Source of the DNA: Punica granatum
Taxonomy: Eukaryota > Streptophyta > Magnoliopsida > Myrtales > Lythraceae
DNA length: 64,000 nt
Assembly (NCBI RefSeq): GCF_007655135.1
Contig: NC_045129.1
Location: 21,426,274-21,490,273 of the forward strand
Direction: 5' to 3'
The notes under the pieces are model-generated. The model made no database searches. It worked only from the letters and a program-made list of their open reading frames with translations, and was not told the DNA's origin. Shown here piece by piece: positions 11,059 to 23,276 of the stretch. The position numbers and the translations under genes were made by a program. The stretch's first letter is position 1. Each line of letters starts with the position of its first letter.

Positions 11059-12765
11059 ATGAGCTTCGCAGGAAAAGGCAATGAATCTACAACCGGGGAT
11101 GGAAGTAATGCCGGCCAGCAAGATGTTGCTTTTACTTTGAAAGCCATGCAGCAACAATTCGAGAGATTGGAAGTTGTTTTTGGAGATATCCGTGATAGAA
11201 TGGACCGGCAAGATCAAGGAATTGATCAAATGCAGAGGGAGCAACCCAAGCAGCATGTGTAAGTTTCCAATGCAAGGAGACTAATCTGTCAGCCACCGAA
11301 TCCTCACGATGAAGAAGATGAAGATTATGAGGAAGATGATGAAATTGCATCCGTGGGAAGTGTGAGGAGAGCCAGAGGAGTTAGGAATGAGGGGCGAAGA
11401 CATGGTAGGCGAGATCAAGCAATTAGAGATGGAGTAGATAGGAATATTGGGAGTATTAAAATGACGATACCACCTTTTCAAGGGAGGAATGACCCTGATG
11501 CTTTTATCGAATGGGAGACGAAGGTGGAGCTTGTATTTGATTGCCATAATTACTCGGAAGAGAAGAAAGTGAAGCTTGCAGCGGTGGAATTCACTGATTA
11601 TGCCATCGTTTGGTGGGAAAAATTGGTTAAGGAAAGAAGAAGGAACCCTGAAAGGCCTATTGAGACTTGGATAGAGATGAAGACTGTCATGCGGAGGCGA
11701 TTTGTTCCCTCGTATTACTATCGGGACTTGCATTTAAAATTGCAAAGTCAAAGGCAGAGGACGAGGAGCGTGGAAGACTACCACAAGGAGATGGAAATAG
11801 CTTTAATTCGGGCAAACATTGAAGAAGATGAAGAGGCAACTATGGCCAGGTTTTTATGTGGTTTGAACTGAGAAATTGCTAATGTGGTGGAGTTGCAACA
11901 TTATGTGGAGATAGAAGAGATGGTTAGCATGGCCATGAAAGTAGAACGACAACTCAATAGAGGGAGACCAGCAAGGCAAGAGGGTGGATCGAATTCGGGG
12001 TCTTTATCAAATTGGAAGTCGAACTAGGGTGTCAGCTCAAGACCAGTAGAGAAACCCAAATCGAATACTGAAAGAAGCATGAGCAAGAGCCAAGGGGACA
12101 ACAAGGAGAGAGGTAACTTTACATCCCAACCTCAAAAGAATAAGGATATCAAATGTTTTCAGTGTTTGGGGTCTGGGCATAGTGCTTCTCAATGTCCAAA
12201 TAAAAGGGCAATGATCATGCTAGATAGTGGGGAAATTGAAACTGAAGAAGAGGAAAGTGATTCAATGCCAACACATGATGATTCTAGTGATTATGAATAT
12301 GTTGCTGAGGGGAATGTCTTAGTAATCATGCGAGCACTTAATGCACAAATTAAGGAAGAAGAAAGAGTTGATGTGCAAAGGGAGAATATATTTCATACTA
12401 GATGCCACATGAAGGATCGGGTATGTAGTTTGATCATTGACGGGGATAGCTGTGTGAATGTGGCTAGTAAGTTACTTGTTGACAAGTTGGGATTGCGTAC
12501 ATTGAAGCATCCTAGGCCATATAAGCTGCAATGGTTGAATGAAAGTAGAGAAGTGAAGGTGAACAAGCAAGTTCTAGTTTCCTTTACAATTGGGAGATAC
12601 AAGGATGAAGTTCTTTGTGATGTAGTGCCCATGCATGCTAGTCATATGTTGCTTGGGAGGCCATGGCAATTCAATAGACAGGCAATACATGATGGGTATA
12701 AGAATCGATACTCTTTTGTCAAGGATGGTAGAAAGGTGACACTTTTTCCATTGACACCTTATTAG
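11059..12765 (+). pseudogene. Decayed gag and protease of a chromovirus-like Ty3/Gypsy element
   Basis: One frame runs from ATG at 11059 to TAG at 12763-12765 but is broken by stops at 11260 (TAA), 11869 (TGA) and near 12025 (TAG). Before the first stop is a Gln-rich, coiled-coil-like stretch. After it comes an acidic then Arg-rich linker, followed by a retrotransposon gag domain (about 11450-11870) with the typical WWEKLVKE and RRRFVPSYYYRDL blocks. A CCHC zinc knuckle, C-x2-C-x4-H-x4-C, follows at about 12150-12200 for RNA binding. A retropepsin-like domain spans about 12400-12740. Its active-site loop reads IDGDS where relatives have IDGGS. At least one stop fits CGA to TGA, the deamination expected at methylated CpG. 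Lineage is close to CRM/Reina-type chromoviruses from memory of the RT. Confidence 0.88.
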
Positions 12766-13071
12766 GTGTATGAGGATAGCTCCGAATCAAGAGATCAATT
12801 TGTGAGAAAAGTGAGGTAGAAGCTGAGATTCAAAGAAAAAAAGAGAGTGAGCAAGTGAGAGAGGAAACTAGTAAGAATAGAGAGGAAGAAAATCGAGAGA
12901 GTGAAAAGAAAGAGAGCTTAGCTATATATGAGAGGAAAGAGTTAGTTGAGAGAAAAGAGAAAAAAATGAGTTTCTATGCAAAAGAAATAGAGATCAAGAG
13001 TGCATTCAAAACTAATCGGCCAATGATCTTGTTCTTACAAGGAGGCTTATTTCTCTGACCTTAATTCTTCT
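12766..13071 (+). pseudogene. Charged protease-RT linker with frameshifts
   Basis: This purine-rich stretch encodes mostly Glu, Lys, Arg and Ser. It is open in one frame only to about 12818 and then in a different frame from 12855 to 13058, before RT resumes in the original frame. At least two indels or a stop plus an indel are therefore needed. Such a low-complexity linker is common in this chromoviral polyprotein group. Confidence 0.65.
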
Positions 13072-14516
13072 TTGCCAAGTTGTGTTACCTCTCTTTTGCA
13101 GGAGTTTGGAGATGTCTTTCCCAAGGAATTACCCAATGGTTTGCCACCAATAAGGGGAATAGAGCATCAAATCGACTTTGTGCCAGGAGCCGCGATTCCG
13201 AACCGGCCAGCTTATCGAAGTAATCCAGAGGAGACAAAGGAACTTCAAAGGCAAGTGGACGAGCTTTTAGCTAAAGGGCATGTGCGTGAGAGCATGAGTC
13301 CTTGTGCCGTCCCGGTGTTGCTGGTGCCAAAGAAAGATGGTACTTGGTGAATGTGTGTTAATTGCCGCGCTGTAAACAAAATCACGGTAAAGTATCGATA
13401 TCCCATTCCTCGATTAGATGATATGTTGGATGAATTGCATGGTTCCACTTTATTTACAAAAATAGACTTGAAAAGCGAATACCATCAGATTAGGATGAAA
13501 GAGGGTGCTGAGTGGAAAACCGCTTTCAAAACAAAACATGGCTTATATGAGTGGTTAGTTATGCCATTCGGATTAACTAATGCGCCTAGTACTTTCATGA
13601 AGCTCATGAATCATGTTTTGCGTGCTTTCATTGGAAAATTCATGGTTGTATATTTTGATAATATCTTGGTGTATAGTAAGAGCTTGAAGGATCATATCCA
13701 TCATTTGCGACGCGTGCTTCAAGCATTAAGACATGAAAAATTATATGCCAACTTGAAGAAATGTACATTTTGCATGGATCGAGTTGTGTTTTTGGGATTT
13801 GTTGTTAGTTCCAAGGGTATTCAGGTTGATGAGGAAATGGTGAAAGCAATTAAGGATTGGCCGACGCCGAAATCCGTAACCGAGGTAAGAAGTTTTCATG
13901 GTCTAGCCAGTTTTTATAGGCGATTTGTGCCGGATTTTAGTACTTTGGCTACTCCATTGACAAAAGTGGTTAAGAAAGATATAGGTTTCAAATGGGGAGT
14001 AAAGCAAGAGCAAGCATTTAATTTGATTAAGGAACGGCTTTGTTTTGCATCTTTATTGGTTTTACCAGATTTTTCGAAAACTTTCGAGATTGAATGTGAT
14101 GCTTCCGGGATTGGTATAGATGCTGTTTTGATGCAGGAAAAACGACTGATTGCCTACTTTAGTGAGAAGCTAAGTGGAGCCGCTTTAAATTATTCTACAT
14201 ATGACAATGAATTCTATGCTTTGGTCCGCGCTTTGGGGACGTGGCAGCACTACCTGTGGTCGAAGGAATTTGTCATACACACGGACCACGAATCATTGAA
14301 GCATTTGAAAGGGTAAAACAAGCTGAATCGGAGACATGCCAAGTGGGACGAATTGATAGAGATGTTTCCATACGTGATTCAGTACAAGCAAGGAAAGGAA
14401 AACGTGGTAGCTGATGCATTATCACGGAGGTATGTACTTATCTCTACTCTAAATGCTAAATTTCTTGGGTTTGAACATCTTAAGGAGTTGTACATGCAAG
14501 ATTCTGACTTTGGTGC
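13072..14516 (+). pseudogene. Decayed reverse transcriptase and RNase H of the chromovirus-like element
   Basis: Reverse transcriptase is recognisable from FPKELPNGLPP through [14 protein letters not shown] to the catalytic box. The usual YFDD reads YFDN, which would inactivate the enzyme. KIDLKSGYHQI has become [11 protein letters not shown]. In-frame stops lie at 13348-13350 (TGA after GTW) and near 14314 (TAA after HLKG). RNase H follows (about 14080-14310), with ECDAS, the Glu of YDNEFYAL and HTDHESL. A connection segment ends in ENVVADALSRR. The frame is then cut at 14516 by the type A LTR and resumes in phase at 19348. The substitutions are mainly C-to-T and G-to-A. Confidence 0.92.
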
Positions 14517-15788
14517 TGTACGGACCCGAATGTGGACTCTCGTCGGGGCCCGCATTACGCGTTTTTGGATCGCTCGGCTTGGGAGTGTCCACCTTCCCGT
14601 GGGGACGCGTGACGGACACGCGTGAGAGAAGGAGTCGCCACTTATCATTTTACGACCCGAAGGTCGAGGGCGGATAAGTTACCCGGGTCTAGGGGTATGG
14701 AACACCTAGTTGTTGTTAAGGCATTGATCTGTGCGGAACCGAAAAGTCCGAGTTCGAGGGTTCATGTTACATGCGGGCCTATATTCCGCACGCCCTTTCG
14801 GTACTCTAGTTTGCTAGGCTTGCATGTTTTATTATTTACCGCATGGATTAAGTTGCGCTCGGCTCGCACGTTTTGACACCGAATATTCGATGAATTAAAC
14901 GATGTCGGTCGAGAAGCCGAGAGAGAAGTAAACTCGCGTGTCGGAGAATTGGTTCACAATCTTGCGTTACAGTTCATCAAACCACGGAGGTTGAATTCCT
15001 ACGTGAACCAAAACCGCGAGATCTTGGATTTACTTTTGTCTGGGCAAACATGGGACCGATTCGAATGATTCGACTCTCGAACCGTCTGCTCACCGACTGG
15101 AATTCTTACAGAATGAATGTACAAAATAAAAGTCCTTACGATACTCTCAAAAACAATAAATATAAATTACAAATGGCTGAATTTTAGTCGACCCGCGTTC
15201 GGTTATTATTCCGCTCTAACTCACCGTGAGTTTAGGGAAACACCGAAGAACTGAAATTCAATGCACGCTCTCATTGAATAGGGCGTTGGACCCTGTGAGT
15301 GATGGTTTGGGTGTTGGACCCTGTGATCGATGATTAGGGCTTTGAACCCTAATATTATTCGGCCTAGGAATCAGGCTCAACCCGCATAGCAAACAGGTGC
15401 GGAAAGATAACACGCAACATGTTAATAACAGACAAGGTGTTTGTTATTGTCGTGTTTACGTGAATTAACAGATTATTAACCCAGGGTGTTTTTGCGAGCA
15501 AATGTCATATGCTAAGCAATCAAACACGTGCCAATGTTTTAGCATTCGGCTTTTGCTGGAAACTTGAAAATGAGAGTCAAATCTCATGTGTGTGGATTGC
15601 TTTTACAGTTGTTCTATATTGTGACACTGAATTTCCACTAAATTAGCCAAAATCATGTTTTGACTATAGATTTGGAATCTAGAATTCCTCTTAACCATTA
15701 TCTAGTGTTTGGTTAGGTTGAGTGAAAGGTTAATCAGCATTTTGCATGTTTTCTGACAGAGATAATCGTTCTAGTTACCCGAGTCGAT

Positions 15789-15900
15789 GTTAGGATGACA
15801 GAAACTCATCAGTTAGATAAGAAAAGGCTATGCAGATGAACCTGCACCTGAACAGGTAGCCCGTTCTTATCCCGTACTGTAGTGTTTCTGTCATGCTAAC
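15789..15900 (-). other. Y-shaped stem-loop of the LTR (type A reference copy)
   Basis: Plus-strand coordinates of nested stems are: outer GTTAGGATGACAGAAAC (15789-15805) with its 16/17 complement at 15884-15900; GATAAGAA (15816-15823) with TTCTTATC (15864-15871), perfect; GGCTA (15826-15830) with TAGCC (15857-15861). Two side hairpins complete it, TGCAG-atgaac-CTGCA (15831-15846) and CCTG-aa-CAGG (15847-15856). Together they form a three-way junction on a long arm. Type B copies keep the layout with different bases in the stems. Function is unknown; RNA packaging, dimerisation or translation control are possible. Confidence 0.75.
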
Positions 15901-17279
15901 CCTAAGGGTGTCGCTGAATTGTGAAAAGACGATTTTGCCATTTATTTGAAAATTGTTTTTAGAAAAGGGGAAACATCGCAGTGCGGGCCACCTCGGCCTG
16001 TACCCGGTGTCAATCAATTCCTGGATCGTCCAGGGTTGTGCAAGAACCCCAAAAAAGCCAAAGAACCGGTCGATCTGCCCGGAAGTGATCTAGAAAGATC
16101 TTCTGTATCCTGACCTGAGTTACCTGGAATCAGGTAAAAACTCAAGTTGAGACACATAAGCCCTTTTCAGACGTCCATGCTACATCGGACCGCGCGTTTC
16201 GGGTTTTGAAATTGATAAGTTTGAAAAGGGCACCAACGTCATTTGACAACTCATCGACGCGAGTTATCAGTTAATGGCCAATTCATGTAAACTTTATCAG
16301 TGTGAAATGGGTTTAATCATGTGAGCGTCCCGATTAACCCGTTTGTGGAATTAATGCTTAAGGGTTGTGCCGAATGCATTAATTATGAAAACGATTCGTG
16401 ACTTGGCGACCAAGACGATTCCATAAGGATCGAGGATAATTTGGTCCAATGACCGAAACTACCCTCGTAACCGAATGGACCCGAATGAGTCATCGATACC
16501 CGAATCCATGCATGCTTTGGTTTGAAAAGAAATTTTCATGCGATATTGCGACAATAATGTAAATTGCAAATTACACAAAAGCCGAGAACGGACTCAAAAC
16601 GGGAAGAGGAATCCTCATGCAACCCGTACGAGTCTAAGAGGCTCTCGGTTACTTCTCCTTGGAGATAGCCGAGAGGTCTCATGGCCCGAATGGGGTTCCA
16701 CGAGGTTTCCCCGTCTCGTTTCGAATCATTTCTCGCATGTTTAAACGACAAACATGATAAATGATACGATTAAACGAAAGTCGGTATTGCCATGATTTGA
16801 ATAACGCATTCGAACATGCAAACATGCACAAACAAGTTATTTAAGGAATCGATAAAACAATACCGACTTCATGCATGTAAGAAAACACGAGAAAACTCGG
16901 GAATCGAACTTAGATCGGGCTAAGAAGGCCGTTCTTAACCCGAGGAAAGCAAGCCAAATCTCGGTTACCTCTTCTTGAGGCAAACCTGAGAGCTCTTTTG
17001 CTTATTCCGGGTCGGGAAGGTCTTTTGAGGGTCGATCCAAACGTTTCCCGACATGCTAACATGTTAATCGAGGATAAACATGCATGATATAATGTAAAAG
17101 TGCATAAAAATGAAGTCTTGCAAGTGAACATGCTTTGTGCACCATATAACTCCATGAACATGCAATAAATGTAAAAAGCCCTAACTCCTCTAAGTCAAGA
17201 GTGGTTTACCTAGCCTCGGGATACGAGGAAAGAGTCGGGAAAGTGTTCGAGAGTCGGGTGACTCGGTAGAACGCTTGGA

Positions 17280-17400
17280 AGGATGCTCGGGTGCAAAGGA
17301 TGCACGTTCGGGTGTGCACGGACGGGGCGTGCAGCTGGTGGGCGCGCGGCTGTGAGAGCGGGCGTGCGGCTGCGCGTGCGGCGATGGGTGTACTGTTCAC
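17280..17400. repeat. Short GC-rich minisatellite in the type A LTR
   Basis: Imperfect units built on GGGCGTGCGGCTG sit at the same place in the LTR as the 67-bp array at 5.2-7.2 kb and the 57-bp array at 57.3-58.1 kb. Confidence 0.6.
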
Positions 17401-17725
17401 CCGAGAGCACGTCATTCACTCGAAATCACCTAAATGACCTGAAATGATGAGCAAATGACTTCAAACCAAAAATCTAAGTTCATAAATGAACTCCTTGGGT
17501 CCAAAACATGTGGTCCATGGAGTTTGAGGAATTTTGAACTTAAGTCGGGATGATGAACATCGGCTTCCAACTTAAGAAACTCAAAGCTTTCTTCGGTTTT
17601 TCTCTCTTGGTTTTGAAGTGTTGAAGCTTGCTGGTTTTGGCTATGGAGTTGAGAGCTTTTCTTGAGGGAGAAAGCTTGGAGGGAGTGTGCAAGAGGAGAA
17701 GTCATTAGGTTAATCACTTTGGGTC

Positions 17726-17733
17726 TATTTATA
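17726..17733 (-). promoter_or_regulatory. Candidate LTR TATA box
   Basis: TATAAATA on the LTR sense strand lies about 1.6 kb after the LTR start, matching the TATAAA/TATAAG seen in the other copies. Confidence 0.5.
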
Positions 17734-19347
17734 GGCAAAGCTAATGGGCAATTAAGCAAAGCTAAGCACACTTAAGCCTCCCATTAGCAAATTTCGGTTT
17801 GATTAAGAAAATATCAAGCCTCATCTTCTTCCATTGCATTAATGAAGAAGAGATAAGACATTGATGAGCATTGATGAGAAGTTGAATGTTGTCTTCAACC
17901 TCTCCAAGATATTTTGGCTAAGAGAGGGCAAGTTGGCTTCTTGCATTGAAGAAGAAGAAGAAGCTTCTAGAACAAAGGGTGACTCATCTTGTACAGCCCT
18001 TGGGTCCCACGATCGAAGAGGAGAAACCGGGAAAAAGCTCGGGTCTCGATTGATCGCTCATTCGAAGCTCGTGGTTCGAACTGAATGTTGAATTATCGAT
18101 ATACACGAGGAAACGGATTTAATGAGTTCGAGATTGGCATTTTCCATGAGAAATTGCCAAATGTCTGTATGAGGCTCGGAAGCCGGTTTTGCTCCTTTTA
18201 TGCATTCAAAGCGAGGTTACCCACTTCTGATAGCATATCTTGTATTTGCATCCCACGTCGGTCATTTTGACATAAATTGTCAAATTACGTGGGCACTGGA
18301 CCCTTAAGCCGGTAAATGCAAATATGGAGCCGGAGATGTCCTAGGAGGCCGAAACTGGATTTCTCAGATTGCTTTCTGAGTTTCTTGGGCGATCCGGAGA
18401 TCACTGTGATCTCTGTTTGTCGAGATTGGGCCTCTAAGGACATGAAAAGTGCATCTGAGACCCTTAAAGCACTGCTCGGGGATCTAGATGAGTTGTGTGA
18501 TTCATTCCGACGATTCCACATTGAGCCTTGAGAAGGCTAGCACTGTATAGGGTAGACATCCGGCATCAAGTTTCCATAAAAAGGACCTCCGGATATGCAT
18601 TTCCATTGAAAATGGAATTTCTGCTCCTCGGAGGTTACTCGGGAAACTGAAAAGGGTTTTGCTGTCTGATTTGCCCAATTGCGTCCGTCCGTTGGAGTTT
18701 TCAAGGCAATGCAGTATGAACTTCATTTACCGTAATTCCGTCAGACCAGTCTCCGGTTATGCATTTCCGAAGAGGGGCATACCCGTTTTGTTACTCGGAA
18801 GTCATTTGAAGTGTTTGTGTGGCTTCCAAGAGACAATCTGAAGCATTGCTCATGTTCTGTATGCTTGTGGGGCATGGTCGTATCTGACATTTGGAATTAA
18901 CTTTTCTCCAGGAAACCGGCATTTTTGGACTTCCATTGGAAAGTTATCTGTATACAGAAAGTTGTTCTGTATAGAGCAGATGATTTGCAAAATACTTTTG
19001 AAGACACTTTTCATCTGTTTGGCATTTATGTGGATTTTTAAAGTCCAATATTGGCTATCTTCCGACGATTGAGCGAACTATCGAAAAATAGGTTTGTTCG
19101 TGTGATATACTGAAAATGCCGGTTTTGGATGTTGTTGAGCTCTCTAGTCGCTCTGTTGCCTTTCGGTGACTCCAGGGATCCTTCTGTCGTATGGACATGT
19201 CATATTCTTAATTTTGTTGACTCGAGGATGAATAGTGATTTCTTGCTCTGTCGAGCCTTCTTCTGTATTCCTGCTTGAGTCGTGGCCTGAATTGCTGCTG
19301 ATACTGTTGTTTGGATTGATGAGCCAAAATGGAGTGCTGACAGGTGC

Positions 19348-19521
19348 TATATATAGTACATGTGAAAAGGGTGCATTTGGTAAGTTCTTTAAGCATGACG
19401 AATTCTTATTTAGGGAGAATAAGCTATGCATTCCTAATTCTTCTATGCGTGAATTACTTGTGCTTGAGTCGCATGGGGGAGGTCTTATGGGTTATTTCGG
19501 GGTAGTTAAGACTTTGGATAT
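19348..19521 (+). pseudogene. Integrase N-terminal fragment of the chromovirus-like element
   Basis: This 174-bp piece continues the polyprotein frame from 14516. It encodes the KGAFGKFFKHDEFLFRENKL block and the start of the integrase HHCC zinc-binding region. The second His, normally in GLMGHFG, reads Tyr (GLMGYFG), a CAT-to-TAT change that would weaken zinc binding. The piece ends in the GATAT target of the next LTR, and the frame resumes in phase at 34363. It is stranded between two independent solo LTRs. Confidence 0.9.
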
Positions 19522-20776
19522 TGTACGGACCCAAATGTGGACTCTCGCCGGGGCCCGCATGCGCGCTTTTGGATCGCTCTCCTTGGGAGTGTCCACCTTC
19601 CCGTGGGGACGCGTGACGGACACGCGTGAAAGAAGGAGTCGCCACTTATCATTTTACCACCCGAAGGCCGAGGGCGGATAAGTTACCCGGGGTCTAGGGG
19701 TATGGAACACCTAGTTTGTTGTTAAGGCATTGGTCTGTGCGGAATCGGAAAGTCCGTGTTCGGGGGTTCATGTTACATGCAGGCCTATATCTCGTACGCC
19801 CTTTCAGTACTCTGGTTTGCTAGGCTTGCATGTTTTATTATTTACTGCGTGGATTAAGTTGCGCTTAGCTTGCACGTTTTGACACCGTAAATTCGATGAA
19901 TTAAATGATGTCGATTTAGAAGCCGAGAGAGAAATAAACCCGTATGTCGGGGAGTTGGTTCACAATCTTGCGTTACAATTCATCGAACCATGGAGGTTGA
20001 ATCCCAGCGTGAACCAGAACCGCGAGTTCTTGGATTTACTTTTCTTTGGGCAAGCATTAGACCGATTCGATTAATTCGATCCTCGAACCGTTCGCTTACC
20101 GACTGGAATTCTTACAGAATGAATGTACAAAATAAAAATCCTTACAATGCTCTCGAAAACAATAAATACAAATTACAAATGGCCGAATTCCAGTTGACTT
20201 TCAGTTATTATTCCGCTCTAACTCACCGTGAGTTTAGGGAAACACCAAAAAACTGAAATTCAATGCACGCTCTCACTGAATAGGGCGTTGGACCCTGTGA
20301 GTGTTGAATAGGGCGTTGGATCATGTGATCGATGATTAGGGCGTTGAACCCTAATATTATTCGGCCTAGGGATCAAGCTCAACCCGCATGGCAAACAGAT
20401 GCAGAAAGGTAACACGTAACATGTTAATGACAGACAAAGTGTTTGTTATTGTCAAATGTACGTGTCTAAGCAAGTTTATTGACCCAGGGGTGTTTTTGCA
20501 AGCAAATGCCATATGCTAAACAAAGAATCATGCAAAACATTTTACATTCGGCTTTGTTTTGAGAACTTGACAAAGAGAGTCAAATCTCGTGTGTGTGGAT
20601 TGCTTTTACAATGATTCGGTGTTGTGACACTGAATTAATCCAACTCGTGTTTTGACTCTAGATTTGGAACCTAGAGTTCCGCCTAATCATTTTCTAGCAT
20701 TTGGTTAAGTCGAGTGAAATGATTAGTCAGGTAATTGTATTTTGATACAGAATACCCGACTAGCACCCTGAACTAT

Positions 20777-20889
20777 GCTAGGATGACAGAAACTCATCAG
20801 TGGGAATAAGAAAGGCTATGCAGATAAACTTGCACCTGAACAGGTAGCCCGTTCCTATTCCGATACCAACGTGTTTCCATCAAACTAAC
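20777..20889 (-). other. Y-shaped stem-loop of the LTR (type A copy)
   Basis: The layout matches 15789-15900. The middle arm lengthens to ten positions, GGAATAAGAA opposite TTCCTATTCC, with one mismatch. The hairpin CCTG-aa-CAGG and GGCTA/TAGCC are unchanged. Confidence 0.65.
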
Positions 20890-21931
20890 CCCTGGGGTGT
20901 CGCCAAATCACAAAATGATATTCTTGCCCTTGACTTGAAAATGTATTTTCAGAAAAGGGAAACAACGCAATACGGGCCACCTCGGCCTGTAACCGGTGTT
21001 GACCAATTCCTTGGATCTTTCAGGGTTACGCGAGAACCCCATAAAAGCCAAAGATTTGGTCGATCTATCTGGAAGTGGTTTAAAAGGAACTTCTGTATTT
21101 CGACCTGAATTACCTGAAGTCAGGTGAAACTCAAGTCAAAACACACAAGTTTCTCCTAGATGTCCATGTTACTTCATATTGCATGTCTCGGGTTTGGAAG
21201 TATGCGTATTTTGAAAAGGGCATTAACATTGTTTTGTAATTCGTCGACGCGAGTTACAGATTAATGTCCAATTCGTGCAAGGTTGTTTAAAGTTGAATGA
21301 ATTAACCGTGTGAGTGTGCCGATTAACCCGTTCGTGACATTAATGCTTAAGGTTATTGCCGAATGCATTAATTATGAAAACGACTCGTGACTCGATGACC
21401 AATACGGGTCAAGAAAGACCGAGGATGATTCGGCCAACGATGGCCGAAACACCCTTTGGTCTTAATAGGCCCGAAAGGGTCTCCGAATTGCGAATCCATG
21501 CATATTTTGGTTTGGAAAGACATTTTATGTGAGATTCTCAATGTAATTGAACTTGCAAATTACACGAAATCCGAGAACGGATTTAAAATGGGAAGAGGAA
21601 GCCTCATGGAACCCGAATAACTCCATGAGACTTTCGGCCAATTCTCCTCGGGGAAAGCCGAGAGGTCTCATGGCTTGTATTTGGTTCTGTGCGCACCTGA
21701 ATTTCATCTCGTCGGGGCACGCATGCGCGCGCCTAAGCAAACGCGGCTTGGGAGTGTCCACCTTCCCGGGGACGCGCGACGGACGCACGTGAGAAGGAGT
21801 CGCCACCTGCCATTTTACGACCCGAAAGTCGAGGGTCGGCAAGTTACCCGGGTCTAGGGGTACGGGGTACACCTAAATTCTAAGGCAATGGTCGTACGGA
21901 ACTGGAAATTCCGAATTCGGGGGTTCTATTA

Positions 21932-21954
21932 CGTGCGGGCCTATATCCCGCACG
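21932..21954 (-). other. Conserved 8-bp stem hairpin near LTR 3' end
   Basis: CGTGCGGG and CCCGCACG surround a 7-base loop, identical in stem to the copies at 2528, 2877 and 50497. Confidence 0.6.
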
Positions 21955-23170
21955 CCCTTTCGGTACTCTAGCTTGTTAGGCTTGCCATTTTGTTTATTTA
22001 CCGCGTGAATTAGAGTTGCGCTTGACTCGCCCGTTTTGACACCGTAAATCGATGAATCGATCGAGTTGGGCCGAGGATCCGAAGGATGAGTAGGCTTGAG
22101 AGTCAAGGAATTGGTTCTCTATCTTAGCGTTACAGTTCTTCGGACCGTGATGGTCGATTCCCTGCGCGAACCGAGACCATGATTATTCGAGCTTACTCGT
22201 CCCTTGGTGACGATAGACCGACTTAACCAACTCAACATTCGGACCTCTTGCCCACCGATCGGGATCCTTACAAGTATATGAACAAATACGCAAATAAGAT
22301 CCTCACAATGTGCACTCGAATAATTACAGAATACAACTGAATGAGATAAATGAATCCCGATCGGTTTGTATTGGGCCAATATTCCCCTCCGGCTCACCGT
22401 ATGTTTTGAATAACCGATAAATAAATTAAGGCAATACGGGCTTCAAGGAGCCGGGGGTCGGGTCCGATTGAACCAATGGTTTGCAGGAGAACCGATTAGT
22501 TCCCACTGTAACCGTTGGACCGATCGAGCTCCCGGGTGATATCTAAACACGTTTCACACATCCAATCCAAATCGCCTTCCACATAGGCCGTATTTGGAGT
22601 ATGATGGTGATTCGAGGCTAGATCCCATTCCGCACTCGGGTTGCACGCGCTCGGTGAATTGAGAGGCGTTGGACCTCGTGTTCGGTGATTTGGGGCGTTG
22701 GACCCCATGTAACACGTGACCTATGGGTTCGGGCCCGAACCGCAATAAATCATCGAAAGCAAGAATAAAACAGAAGAAAACTGATATAACTGACACAATA
22801 AAGAAAGCAACTGACAATTACTAATAAGTGTTGGTGAATACAAACGAATTGTGTATTAGGCCGAATATACGTGATTTAATCAGTTATTATCCGTGGTTGA
22901 TTGGCAAACAATGCATCTAACCTAGGCAAACATAGATGGCGGGCTAGGATAAGGTTCTAAGCCAATTACACGTGTGTGTTTGTTTTATGATTTTCATTTC
23001 AGTTAAGTGTCACTGTGGTTTCACCGAACTAGCCAAACTCGTGTTTTGACTCTAGATTGGGATCTATTATCCCACCTATCCATTATCTAGGGTTCGATTA
23101 GGCTGAATGTACGATTAATCCGGTTGTTCGTGTTTTACAACTGAAATAAAATGCTTCCCAACGAATCTAC

Positions 23171-23276
23171 GATAGGGAGATGGAAACACCGAGAGTGGGC
23201 GGAATGGGTCGTGCGGATGAGACTCGCACCCGGACGGGTGGCCCTTTTCCGTCCATAGATCGAGGCGTTTCCGGCT
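23171..23276 (-). other. Y-shaped stem-loop of the LTR (type B copy)
   Basis: GGAAAC (23182-23187) faces GTTTCC (23267-23272). GGGCGGAA (23197-23204) faces TTCCGTCC (23247-23254) with one G-T wobble. GGGTC faces GGCCC, and side hairpins GTGCG/CGCAC and ACCC-ggac-GGGT sit inside. The stems are the same as in type A but with different paired bases. Confidence 0.7.

Larger units (their letters stand above)
14517..19342 (-). mobile_element. Type A solo LTR inserted in the chromovirus-like polyprotein
   Basis: The element starts TGTACGGACCC at 14517, ends GTGCTGACA at 19342, and is flanked by GGTGC at 14512-14516 and 19343-19347. At 4826 bp it is the best uninterrupted type A reference in the window. 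On its sense (minus) strand the order is: U3 with a candidate TATA (17726-17733), a short GC-rich minisatellite (17280-17400), the Y-shaped stem-loop (15789-15900), an eroded short hairpin (about 14772-14794), the TGGCGACTCC block (rc at about 14630) and the terminus. There is no internal region, so it is a solo LTR. The host polyprotein frame continues in phase once the LTR and one duplication are removed. Confidence 0.95.
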
